Shown here: positions 10,651-22,345 of the stretch, one piece after another | Layout: each line of letters opens with the position of its first letter | Position numbering within the stretch: the stretch's first letter is position 1 | NCBI GenBank assembly: GCA_011033025.1 | Contig: WFMF01000001.1 | Location: forward strand, 2,464,057-2,528,056 | Source of the DNA: Beroe forskalii | Lineage: Eukaryota > Ctenophora > Nuda > Beroida > Beroidae | Direction: 5' to 3' | Length of the DNA stretch: 64,000 bases | Made by a program: the position numbers and the translations under genes | Notes under the pieces: model-generated | What the model was told of the DNA's origin: nothing | Databases searched by the model: none | The model's input: only the letters and a program-made list of their open reading frames with translations

Positions 10651-13269
10651 GTGTTTCAAGAAAACTCGCAATGTGTCGACCATATCGAATCTATTTCTTA
10701 CCGTGATTCCTGACCCGGGCGGAAGATTGCGTATTATGCTAATTAAGCGTAAGCTGGATTAATATATACATTTCCTAATGGAAAGCTACTTAGTAAAAAG
10801 TTCATTTTCCACGTAGTATAATGGTGTGATCAGAAAGTTCATATAGATGTGATGATAATGGATTAATGGGACATATACTATCATATATGGGCTGGGTTAG
10901 GCCCGCCTCTTATATGTGTTAAATGAAAACTCCGCTAATGAGCATAAAATATACTTAGATACTTGAATAAACATAATAATAAGAAATGAAAATAATAGTG
11001 CATTCGGAAAAGATTGTCACTTGCGATTTTCTGGAGAAACGGCTGCCGGGAATCACTTTTTGATATGAAATTCGTTTTTTTCAGACATTTTTGGATTTAG
11101 ATAATCGGGTTTTACCGATAAGTAAATTTTCTTAGCCCATTCTACAGCGTATCTAAATTTTTAATTATTTGCTCCGCTGTACGAAACTGACCACAAATTT
11201 CGTTGTCAAAGAAAACGCGCTATCAACGGACCCAAGAAGTGAGAGATAATGAAAATGAGGATGTTGCAGCACACGTGGATGCTAACCGGAACAAATGGAC
11301 TGTTTTTCGTCGAGAAGAAATAATCCTAAGGGGTGCTTTGACCTCAAAAAGGATATGGTCCAGATAGGGCAGTTGCAACTTTTGCTCTGGCAATTGTCCA
11401 GAAATACAACATTTAAATTACTTGAAATCTTCGGTTATCGTGTTAGGCTATTAGTTCAGACCCTTCCGTACACGAGACAACCATTTTTAAGATTTTGACT
11501 AATTTTCTAAACATCAGAAACGTGTGTGCTAGCTGTGTACTGCATTATCGGTTACTGAACTGTTAAATTTGCCACTTTTTAGCTCTACTCATTATCAATA
11601 ATGCAGGGTTAAATTGTACAGAAATTTGCCCCGGATGTCAACCAATCATCCTATTCTTTAGTTATGGACCTGAAGGCCCTGAATATGTCCTGAATAGGAA
11701 AATCGGGCCATAAAAACATGGTCTAGAAGAAGAAGAATTCGCCATACAGCGGAGCACCTGAAAACAATAAAAAAACAGGCTAGATGACCCACTCAAAAAT
11801 CTTCGTTAACACTGAAAATTTGCAATTCAGTCTGGTAGAGACCCTAGTACTCGACTATGTTGAAATTTTGATATTTTTGGTCATATTTCTCATTTTATGC
11901 CTGTAGTGACAATCATTTCCGAACGCCCTAGTACATGTTTCGGTAGTGAAACCGGTATTTTGAATAGGATGTTATATATTAAAGCTCGTAAATCATTGCA
12001 TATAATATTCAATAATTGTCTACAAATGGTTTATTTCCATTGAGCGATCGTAATGAATAATTAGAGCACATAATAAGGTATAGGAAGACCTGCAAATGCG
12101 GTAAGAAAGCTCTGAAATCCCAATACCAATCTACATCTCAAGCCCTACAAGCCTGTGTAAGGCACTCACCAAAAAAGCTTTAAAACATGGGCACACGTAA
12201 CTCATTCTTTTAAATCGTATACTTTTACTATTTCGCGTTATTCCCAGAACTATACTTGATTTACATTTTTAAGTTCATTTATTAGTCTTCTTGGGTATAA
12301 AATACTCATAAATATTTAGAATTATCTTGAAAGCATAATATTTTGACGGACAATTCAATCCTTGAGTCTACCCAATAATATATACGTTCAATATATCGAC
12401 GCAAACTCAAAGAATTCTGAATTGGAAACTAATTCTTTGATCCTTGTTTATACGCTCCGCGTAACTACGACAGTGCGATCATGTTTTGGATTTTCTGGAT
12501 GCCTTGAATTCTTAGGCTTGGTTACTCTATAGTTGCACTTAATAACATCTACAGAAGCATTTACTGTTTTACAGGAGAAATATTATCATTATATATATCG
12601 CGCGAGAATTAGCATGAAAAAATACCAATTTTCGCAAGAAATGTATTGACATTTTTCATCCCCAACGTTCTATGCTCTACTTGCAAGGGCATTTAACATA
12701 CTATGAACTACGTGCGCGTTTACTCACATATATAATATATATATATGTATATATAGGCCAAGATAACCAAATTAGCGTAAAATTACGATGATAAGCCTCG
12801 GATTGGTCGAAATATACGAGAGGTCATGTCATCACATGCATACGGTCTAAATCCTTTAACTGACCTTTTTACCAAGTCAACTATTTATATAAACATATGA
12901 ACGATTTATACTTCAACACACCCTCTCAAAGTGGCACTTGGTTGGTATATTATTATTCATATACGAACGATTTAAAAAGAATCTGAGAAACTTTGCATGA
13001 AAAATATTTGTTATCATCTGCGTCCACCGCCTAGCACAGAAATTTCGCGCGCGCGTGTTTTTTGTGATCTCCGACCAGCCTTATTATTAGTAGAAATATT
13101 TCGTGTTTGATACCGAGTTATATGATTTCAACATCTTCTGTATAGAAATTCTGCGCTTCGAAAATAAGAAATATCTTAAAATTTGTTTAAAACCGCGCAG
13201 GCGGGCGGGGGAGCGTGGAGACGTACGATTTATTAATCTGGATCCGCCAATGAACGCAGGCGATTAAAA

Positions 13270-13309
13270 TGACGTCATTATCAGGACCGAAAGTGGTAAA
13301 AGGGTGACG
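13270..13309 (+). repeat. CRE/GATA bipartite motif, copy J
   Basis: TGACGTCATTATCAGGACC is followed by GAAAGTGGTAAAAGGGTGAC. It faces copy K across about 210 bp, so the two look like terminal inverted repeats of a 290-bp unit. Confidence 0.7.
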
Positions 13310-13520
13310 TTTTTCCAGCAGATGTAAGTATATTTTCTAATGGTTCTAATGAAATTAGTTGGGTGTCGTTATGCAGCCGATATGGGTTAAACCAGCCTGG
13401 GGCACAGAGCGAAGAGCGTCGTGTTAAATTGCACTTGGCTCCAGTATAGAGGTTAATCAAATGATTGAGTAAAACTATAAAGGCCCAGCACATACTACTG
13501 GTTCTGAGTGACGTTGGCCA

Positions 13521-13562
13521 GGTCATCAATTCACCATTCTAAACCCTGATAGTGACGTCATC
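13521..13562 (-). repeat. CRE/GATA bipartite motif, copy K
   Basis: The minus strand reads GATGACGTCACTATCAGGG, then TTTAGAATGGTGAATTGATG. It is near consensus and is the partner of copy J. Confidence 0.75.
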
Positions 13563-15192
13563 TGCTTACTATCCTCACACCACCAATGATGTACCAGATG
13601 GATATGTTTATCATTTCATATAGCCTGAACTCACGTTAAATGTGTCCCTAAAGATGAAAATAGCCGGCCTCGGGCATCTACTTGTATAACCGAATGTGAT
13701 ATGACCAAGATGTACTTTGACAAAGGAAGTAGCTGACTTTCAAGCGCATTTTTGAATTTTCCCAATTTCTAAGTAATCTATTTTTGCAAGATACCACGTT
13801 ATAAAATATCTTAAGTCATTTCCACTCGACAGTCCAATCGTGGGAAGGATTATAATCTGCAAGTCAAATCATATGCGGAAATTAATTATTTCTCCAGCTT
13901 ATACCACTAAAACTGGAGCATATGGAATTAATATTATTATTAATTATGATATTAGCTTTGATATTAAATCTTATTTCGCCAACCTACCACTGAGATGTTG
14001 ATTTAAATTATGATTTCCACTTCTATCTAAAATATATGTTAATATGGAACTTCCAGGGGATTATTATAACTCTAAGAAAATATAAAATGTTGATTGGTTT
14101 TTTGGCTCAGCATGACTGGACCAATGGAGCTACAGGATTACATTTTTTCGTGCATCACACAATGTCTTGGTGTCGTAACTTTAGCAAAGTGTTATGCTTA
14201 TTTACTTATTTAACACCAGATCGTTATATTGATATATACTACCCAAACCTGACATAAGCTCAAAGACTTGTGATTTGTATAACGCAATGTCATTGATTTA
14301 TTAACGTCTGATTTAACCAGCTCGGTTATATCAACGCTTATAAGCTTATATACTATTCGAGTTGCTGATATAATGCTTATATACTAATCCTCCAAGAGTG
14401 ATTTACAACATTACATCATGTCAAGCATGTCGGTAATTTTGACAGTGGATGGAAATTGAAACTTTCTCCGGAAACCGAAATGTTAGCAGCAAAGCTGAAA
14501 GTTTTCCTCATCAAAATTTGTCAACTTTTTTTTTTATTAATTAACGTCTATGTAAAATTTCCTCTGACTCATTTTATTCTTTGAGGAAAGCATCCCAACT
14601 TTTCCCAATAGTAAAAACTCAACAGATGGAAACCGTAATTTCGAAATTTCCTCTAAAGACTATTCTAATGAAGAATTTCCAGACAATTTTCTAAAATAAT
14701 TGGGCAATTATTCCTCCAATTTCTCCGATACTTCCATAAAATTATTTTCAATATCGGCGTAGTATATGATCATCAAAAGCCTACAAATTAATATAAAACG
14801 GAGGCCCTGTCCCTCCACGTTACACCGTCAAATTCCTCCCTCTCACATACTTACACATAATATTATAGGTGTACCTAGTGAAAATAATTAATCTCACCTG
14901 CCTCGGATCATTGGCTAATCCATCGGATAAATTATTGACCATCGATGTACGCAAGGGGGGAATCAACGAAAATTGCATCGGACTCGATGATATTATTAAA
15001 GTAACAGGTAGTCCTAAAGTTGATTAATTATGCTCGGCAGCATAATAATACTGCTGGGGGAATATTATAACCTTTGGTATATCTCTGGAGGTAGAATTGT
15101 AGCTCAGCAGAGAGAGGATTATAGGGAGGCATATCCAATCAAAATGCCGATATAAACACATGCACATATATACTCCGCTTATAAAAATACCC

Positions 15193-15240
15193 TCGTCAAC
15201 GTCCACAAAACACTATGTTAAGCCATGATAATGACGTCAC
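15193..15240 (-). repeat. CRE/GATA bipartite motif, copy L
   Basis: The minus strand reads GTGACGTCATTATCATGGC, then TTAACATAGTGTTTTGTGG and ACGTTGACG. The left half is exact and the right half is diverged. Confidence 0.65.
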
Positions 15241-15391
15241 TCTTCTCAGCCAATCACAGGCGGAGCATGTACCGCCAATCCAATATATATAGGTATCAGT
15301 ATTCTGAGCGAGATAGGGAGCTCCTTATAGATAGGGTTCAGTGGTTTGGTATCCGGTCAAGGGAATAGCCATTTAAAAGTAATGTTCTGAG

Positions 15392-15434
15392 AATGACGTC
15401 ATTATCAGGACGTCACACGCTCAACTGATGACTC
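15392..15434 (+). repeat. CRE/GATA bipartite motif, copy M
   Basis: AATGACGTCATTATCAGGAC is followed by GTCACACGCTCAACTGATGAC. It is divergent to copy L, 150 bp away. Confidence 0.65.
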
Positions 15435-15934
15435 AAGAATGTCTATTTTCTCTGAATCTCTGAAGATGCTCTTGTGAATTAATTTAAAAACTCTTCGAGG
15501 GATGTATTAATACTTGCACATGTCATGGTGGAGGCTGTGGCCGCAAATTTTAATTAACTGAAAGACCGGGGAGAAATTCTTAGTTTTAGGGTGGTCAGAA
15601 AAGTTATAATGAATTAAAAAGGGTTTAGGAGTAGCTGTAGCTCTAATAAAGCACAGATCTAAGATCATGCAACTTGATGGGATTTGTGTCGTGGTTTCAG
15701 AAAGGGTGATTGGATCTTATAGCGATACAACCTTGGAAATTATAGAATGACAAACTCATAAAGATTATTTGGGATAAAAATTTGAAGTCGACGGGATTCG
15801 ATGTCTTACATGTATGGTACGCTAAAACTGACAAAATATCCTATATTGCTTTGTGTACTTACATGGTAACTCAAGATATATTAAGCGCTATATTTATTGA
15901 TAAATTGAGAGGAAATTGAGAAATAAGTACTCAC

Positions 15935-16060
15935 ATGGTAAGTCAGGGCCATAATGTGGATGTCGGACTTGGTATGAGATTTGATAATGTTCAGGTCGAT
16001 GGTCGGGCACATGGTCCGACCACTGGGGCACAGCCGACACACAACGACACCGTCTTCTAT
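15935..16060 (-). CDS. coding exon with U1/matrin-like C2H2 zinc finger
   Basis: This is a 126-nt minus-strand exon of exactly 42 codons, phase 0 at both ends. The acceptor is CTATTTCACTATTTCAG and the donor is TACCAT|GTGAGT. It begins IEDGVVVCRLCPSGRTMCPT and ends IMALTYH. The residues C-x2-C, then 17 residues, then H-x5-H (KSHTKSDIHI) match the spacing style of U1-like/matrin zinc fingers, which bind double-stranded or structured RNA, or DNA. A third Cys (TMC) sits inside the loop. It follows in phase from the exon at 17914. The function of the whole protein is unknown. The finger assignment rests on the visible Cys/His pattern only. Confidence 0.65.
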
Positions 16061-17913
16061 CTGAAATAGTGAAATAGTGACATAGTGAAATAGAATTACC
16101 TTCATAGTCATATCACAAAGATAATGTAACGCCAGACCAAAACTCAGTTCCAATTTATCTCTGAAATAGTGGAAAAGTTAATGCCATTGCACCAAAATAG
16201 TAATAATTCGTTAATAATTTTCAATCATGAAAATTATGCCAAGTTTGGCCAACAATGTAGCTGTTTCATACACATTCTAAGGTTCTATACCGCCCTCAAT
16301 TTGAAATAACAAATAATTTAAATTTAATTTAATTGATTTAGACCTATGGCATTGCAATGAATTCATAGTTCTCAACAATATTCTGAAACAATAATGGGAA
16401 ACCAATGCAAATCACCAACAGGAAAATTTGCAAAAAGCTCTTTCATCCGTAGGTGACTAAACGCGCGCGCAATGTAGTACCAAGTTACACAGAAATTTTG
16501 GCACTTGTAGGTCTGTGAAACACATTTTGAAATATTTGGATGTGTATTTTTGTATTTTTAAGTGAATATATACACATATTACAGTCCATTGTACGACTGA
16601 TTGATTGTATAGGCTTATGCACTCTTATTTTCATTCTTCCTCTGTGCTTGGTATGTGTTTATGCAGTGAACTATGCCATCAACGAACCACGATCTCGTTT
16701 ATGTTATACTTATAGCATAAATGTTTAAGTATAACATATGATTTCACGTTTACAAAAGTAACAAAGATGTCCATCTGTAATCGTTGATAGAATAAATAAA
16801 GTCAACAGGCTGTATTGCAAAGATTCGTTAATTTGACTGCGTGTGATGGCCCTACCAAAAGCAGAATTTCACGTAGAAATTAAAAATGGCATTCCAAATA
16901 CCGTACGATGAAGGTTTTAACTAATATTGTCCAATGCTCAACCAACCAAATTCATTTGGGTGTGCAGGACAGCTGGAATTCGCCCAGTTCGAGGTTTGGA
17001 CTCTCAATCAATGAACAATTTAACTTGTTATAGATTGGTCCTAAAGTCCACCCATTCCAAGGAGTACCAGTTGCATTGACACGTGCCCAGGATGGTTTAC
17101 ACAGGAGGAGAGAGATACCTACGTATATATTCGTTCCTATTAGAAGGCAAAGGATATAATATAAAACGTAAAGATTTATTATATTATCATAGCTGGCACG
17201 CAGCTGCTCTTTTTTGTCGATTTCACTGAACGCCGATTTTGGTGTACGCACGAACAAATGCAGAGCGCGTATGATGATTAATTGGTCTAACTATATAATT
17301 ATTATGTAAATATACAAGTTATTCATAGGATCCTGTATAACTCCCTGCAAACCTCACCGATTATCAGCGGAGGAATGCGCGCGCGTTTTCCTGCACCGCG
17401 CGTAAAATATGGGCGGTGCTCGAATGCAGTCCGATTATATTATGTGTAATAATTTATCATTTAATTCAACACATCATTCTGAAGACATTGGTGATATAGT
17501 CATTATATCTAAGGTCTGTTAGTCTTTTTATCGCTCGGATTTAAAAATCCTCTCCACCCAAGAGACTCACCACTACTGACATCATAGTTCATATTCATCG
17601 GCCAGCCAACAAAAAACGGCAATTTGATAATTGTAATCATCAAAATATGTTCATTTTTTGCAACAAACTTCTATAATGATTTTGATCCAATCTACACCCC
17701 TTTTAAAATTTAAATTACTCCGGTGCATTTCTCCCCATTTTGTCCACTGCGTGTCCCCTCGGACAAAAGAGAAAACGGGGACTTGATGGGGCAGTCAATG
17801 AACAATTAAACATTAGTTATCAATTTCCCAGTTCAAAGCTGAAATAACTGCGTCATCAAACCTCCTTCTCTCTTAAAATTCACCTTGAAACCTCCTTTTC
17901 TCCTAAAACTTAC

Positions 17914-18003
17914 CTCGAACTGTCGCTTTGGCTTCCCGTCGAAGGAGGTGAAGATGTTGGGCACCACCACCGGCTCCTCACCAACGTTCTTACTGCCTCG
18001 TGA
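17914..18003 (-). CDS. coding exon preceding the zinc-finger exon
   Basis: This minus-strand exon ends at a strong donor, TTCGAG|GTAAGT (phase 0). It reads SKNVGEEPVVVPNIFTSFDG then KPKRQFE, and it joins in frame to IEDGVVV of the next exon. Two acceptors are possible. CCTTATAG at 18004 gives a 90-nt exon in phase 0, starting Ser-Arg-Gly. The AG seven bases further in gives an 83-nt exon (17914-17996) starting in phase 1. Only the second choice is compatible with direct splicing from the phase-1 exon at 25356-25431; with the first, that junction would hit a stop. An intermediate exon would remove this conflict. Confidence 0.65.
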
Positions 18004-18294
18004 CTATAAGGGGTAAAAGTGGGGTTTCATGATTTCACTTCAAGGGAAGCTGTCACATATTATTACGTCATCAACCAGAGGGGGAGGGGGTTTCCAAATG
18101 ATGACAGATGATTACAGAGGGGAGGGAGGGGTAAAAATGGTAGAAATTAATGATGATGTAATATTTGCTTATTTGATGTGATAGGGCTGCCCTGGCCTCA
18201 GACCCCTGCTGCACTAGGGAGAGGTGCAGCACTTAAACCATGTGATATTCTGCATGGCAGATCGGAGGTTATGTGGGTAGGGTGAGTGGGGCCG

Positions 18295-18330
18295 ATGACG
18301 TCATCATCAGGGCCTGGAGTGGGCATGTGG
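18295..18330 (+). repeat. CRE/GATA bipartite motif, copy N
   Basis: TGACGTCATCATCAGGGC is followed by CTGGAGTGGGCATG. It is a tandem neighbour of copy O, 240 bp away. Confidence 0.6.
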
Positions 18331-18534
18331 ACCACCGTGGATGCCTATTTTTGTGTGGACGACAATTATTTACTACCCTTCGGATATAATTGCTTAGAAA
18401 TAATTGCCCTGAAATAAAGGCTAGTTGGACAAGCCAGAAGAATAAATAGGCTATGGGCTACAACACAAATTTCCCCATCCGCAAATCAGCTGAGTAGTAT
18501 TAATATGCGCTCAAAACAAGTCAGGCAGTTACCC

Positions 18535-18572
18535 ATGACGTCATTATCAAAGCTTAACATGGGGCGTTTTGG
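18535..18572 (+). repeat. CRE/GATA bipartite motif, copy O
   Basis: TGACGTCATTATCAAAGC is followed by TTAACATGGGGCG. The left half is exact and the right half is weak. Confidence 0.65.
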
Positions 18573-21146
18573 CAACGCAGGAGCGCCTACCCAGGGAGGC
18601 CGGGCTGTATTAGACGTTGGCATACGCCCGCTAATGGAGCCGATAATAAAATCATGATATATTTAGAAGATATAATCACGGTGGAAGACAAATATATTCG
18701 ACCCACTTAAGTTCGGAGAAGCACGCATAATCATGGCAAAGTAATAGGTTCATCTTTTCTTCAGGGCTAAAACTGAAAACAGTAATTTTATCATTATCTA
18801 TAGGAAGTAGGGGTAATTATGAGGAATAGAACTAATCCATTATATTATCATATATATATCATCAATAATGGGAGCTCTATATTAGCTGCCTGCGTGCCAC
18901 TGGTGGTCCAATAGACATTTACCAATTACTAATGCAAGACTGTAGCATTGTTTTATACTCGGCTCCAATAAACTCCTCCAACTCCATAGAGCTAACGTAT
19001 ATAAATATATATATAAAAATATATATTATATAGAACCTTATAATATTATAGGCGGAGCAATCAAAAATGATCTCGTTAATAATGAATACACCAAGACTGC
19101 TGCTGCAGCAAACGTAAAACACACGATCCTTAGGTAATATTATATTTAGTTTGAACCGTCGGAGAAAATTCGGCGTATATATTTCGCTATAATAGAATAT
19201 ATTTTATGAAGGAGTAGGCTGGTGGATGAGGGTAAGATGAGAGAGAGAAATAGCGAGGCCTTTTCTCATAACATCTAGCATATCAGAGACCACCAATATT
19301 ATAAAATGTGCAATTTCGGAAATTTAGAATATACATTTATAGGAAATATATATTTATATCATTTAAATTGCATCATATTCATAGGTATATGTTGGATCGA
19401 ATAAGGGGAAGAATAGGGGGAAGAGAATTATGAATTGGCTGATATATTAGACAAAGCGAACTTTCCGTCGCTTCCCCTCAAAACGATGCAGCGATTCCCT
19501 ATATCCACGGAATATATATATAACATAATACGAGTATTTAAAGATTTAATATCGGTAATATAGATTTTCTATATATACGCCGGGTGAAGGGCAATCAGAC
19601 CATTAATAACTCCTCCAACAATTACTGTAGATTATAGATGGGGTTTGATGGGAAATTCTCTCGTATATTATGATATGTTGAAATATAGCAATAAATAAAT
19701 ATCAGCTAATACGTAACACTGCGCGCGCGGCAAGGGATCATGTGATTGTAGAAGCTGTAAACGCTTCACAATATCGAGGTGGCATGGCATGGCACAGTAT
19801 AGATATAAAATAAAGGTACAGTATCTGATAATAGGATAATATATAGGATATATGTTAGACCAGCCTGAAAGTTGATAAAATCGCGTCTAAGTTGGAGATC
19901 ATGGCAACCAATTAAAATATTGTACTCTTATAAGAATTTAATTAGTTCTTCTCGTCAAGTACTACAACGAAAATATAATAGAGCAAGAAAGAAATTGGAA
20001 GAATGAAGTTTATAGACAATTATCACTATGTAGCCAGAAAGTCTGAAATTTGCCCTATCATAGGACTCTGTCTATTCTTTACACCATTGATATATTTCAA
20101 GTACTATTTTTCTCTTTTGGGGAGATATGTGTTTTTCTCAACCTCTCCAGCCACTTATTCAGAAAAGAATCCTTTATCAAAAATTTTACGCAAGAACTGG
20201 TTAAGCTCCCTAAACCTGTTCATTGAGGAGATCGCTATCGACATTCCAATCTTGGTATTTAATTAGTGACCGCTCTCTCTCTCTCTCTCCCCAAAAAAGA
20301 CTCCGCAAAGTTTTTCCTACAAAGCCAAAATCACAAATGAGTACCTGTGAGCCACATGGTATGTGTCACGTGATGGGTGAGAGGGAAGCTGATTGGCTCA
20401 TAACTTGGTCATCCAGCGCCATTATTGGCCTAATCCTGAGCATCACATAGGTATATATATATATAGGTAAGAATTTATATTACAAGTAAAAATTGTTGAA
20501 TGTTGTAGAACTTGTTACAAATATATAAATGGCATCCACACACTCATTCGTATATAAAAAATATAAATGTGGTTTCGGGAGATCGAGTGAAAAACAGGGT
20601 AAATTGAAAATATAGTAATCTAAACTCAGCTAAACGAGGGAAATTCGGGGTTATTGGTGTTCTGTGGTAAAATTCATGAGAAAATTTTTGTTTTCCTCGG
20701 TATTAGGGACCCGAACAACACAGTGTAATAAGTATTTATTATTTACATCAAACCCTACTCAACAGTCAACAAGAACGCATTTCAGCAGTTTTAGAAGTGA
20801 AAAAGCAGCAGAACCGGTCACTATTTATTGTGAGTCTCAGGATTTCATTACCAGCAATAGATTCTTATAATAATGCTCAAATGACAGCGATAACGAATAA
20901 AGACGAAACTAATTTTATCCTTTACCTCCCTACTCATCTGAAATGCCTGCGAGAGCAACGAATATAATATCAATGATAATAAAAGTTTATTACACCAAAA
21001 TCCATTCTAATAAATTTGACGGTATCATTGATGTGCCAAGATTACAACCAATAGTCCTCGTGAATATAAGAATATGGCACCATGCTGGGAGATGAATTCG
21101 GATTTCTGACACAATCATATGAAGGACTAAAAGACTAGCCAAAGAG

Positions 21147-21188
21147 ACGCCATTGACATGGTTTAGAATGGCAAACCGATGAGATCAC
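21147..21188 (+). repeat. degenerate CRE/GATA motif, copy T
   Basis: GACGCCATTGACATGG is followed by TTTAGAATGGCAAACCGATG. The order and spacing of both halves are kept, but the CRE palindrome is lost. Confidence 0.4.
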
Positions 21189-21718
21189 AACAAGGAATAT
21201 ATGCTATCACCAGCCACGAAATATAGTGAGAGGAAATTAAGTTATTGGATTTTACTGGTAAGACCAGTGGAGAGGACACAAAGAAATAAAGGAATGTTAT
21301 AATGGCTTTGAGGAGTGAAATCATATGAAGAGAGTCAGAGCTAAGCGAGGGTTATGATAGTATGGTTTTCCGAATTAACGGATAACCGATAACGGAATCG
21401 AGTATGAAAGTATGAAGCTAGGAATTTGAAGGTTGCCATTCAATTTATTAGATAGGACCGGTTTCTATAATCTACCATTTTGTCCAAACAACATCTCTTT
21501 TGCGATTGCTCTGACAGATGACCTTGAAAGGCACATCTTCAAATTATCGTAAAAAATCCGTGATTTAACCTTTTAAATCAATCTACTGTGTATTGAGAAT
21601 TAGCTCATGGGTGATTGAATCTGCTTGTCGCCACACCCTCATTAATAAGATAATACCCACATGGTATAACATATTCCGATACCAGATGAGTGAACAACCG
21701 CCCACCATTTCACCGTCT

Positions 21719-21763
21719 TACGTCACCAATATTCCGACTCTAAGCCCTGATAATGACGTCATC
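21719..21763 (-). repeat. CRE/GATA bipartite motif, copy P
   Basis: The minus strand reads GATGACGTCATTATCAGGGC, then TTAGAGTCGGAATATTGGTG. It forms a divergent pair with copy Q, 70 bp away. Confidence 0.7.
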
Positions 21764-21833
21764 CAATGCCTACTCATGTATATGCTCGACCTATATAACA
21801 TTCCCACCCGAGGAATTATAAGCGGTTATAAAA

Positions 21834-21876
21834 TTACGTCATTTTCATGTGGGAATGTGGTAAGTTTATGACGTTG
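21834..21876 (+). repeat. CRE/GATA bipartite motif, copy Q
   Basis: TTACGTCATTTTCATGTGGG is followed by AATGTGGTAAGTTTATGACG. This is the rightmost recognisable copy of the family. Confidence 0.6.
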
Positions 21877-22053
21877 AACCGCCTATTTTTCTTTTCTCCC
21901 CCAAGTGAGCCTCCCACCGGGGAGGCAATGTGACATTTTGAGAACTAAACAATTTGTTACACAATATATATAATTAATTAAAGATAATTTGAAGTCGGTA
22001 GGGGGTATTTTATTAAGCTTCAATTTTCCCACCCAATCGGTGGAGGGCTGCGT

Positions 22054-22121
22054 GTCACGTGACCGGATTGCTCTAGCAACAAGAGTAATGTCACGTGGGG
22101 CACGTTAAGTTGTCACGTGAC
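22054..22121. promoter_or_regulatory. triple GTCACGTGAC/GG E-box cluster
   Basis: GTCACGTGAC at 22054 and 22112, and GTCACGTGGG at 22090, fall within 68 bp. The ten-base palindrome matches the published TFEB/TFE3 CLEAR-type element. There is no exon directly adjacent, so a role as promoter or enhancer is inference. Confidence 0.45.
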
Positions 22122-22250
22122 CACCCTTCACACGAGATATTATATGTGCAGAGAACGAAGTTTTCTTGATTTGATATTAAATCTATAGTGAGGAGTCGTC
22201 CTGAGAAAGAATGGTCATGAGCATTTTCTCTCCCTCCCGTCACGCTATAA

Positions 22251-22345
22251 AAGTATAAACAAGGCTGTGAATAATCCTGTGTCAAGATACGTTATAAACA
22301 AGACTGTGAAATGCTGTGTCAAGATAGGTACGTTATAAACATAAT
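22251..22345. repeat. roughly 45-bp tandem repeat, about two copies
   Basis: The string CTGTGTCAAGATA, followed by ACGTTATAAACA, recurs twice with a partial third copy ending CTGTGTAATCCTGG. Confidence 0.7.

Larger units (their letters stand above)
4204..15934. other. putative long intron or intergenic region
   Basis: I could not define a minus-strand exon here with both splice sites and compatible phase. The region is AT-rich with frequent TATATA blocks. It carries the dispersed CRE/GATA motif copies listed separately, a cluster of CACGTG E-boxes at 10.58-10.65 kb and a 36-bp direct repeat at 9.76 kb. One weak plus-strand candidate exon lies at 9490-9666. Confidence 0.4.

Noticed and set aside
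16952-17257. 101-codon minus-strand frame ending ELGEFQLSCTPK
   Set aside because: The frame is open but has no convincing splice sites, and part of it is AT-rich intron-like sequence. No motif was recognised.
17560-17600. Short minus-strand ATG..GTGAGT segment (MNMNYDVSSG)
   Set aside because: It has a good donor, but there is no AG acceptor upstream within the pyrimidine stretch. It also resembles a shortened copy of the dispersed motif.
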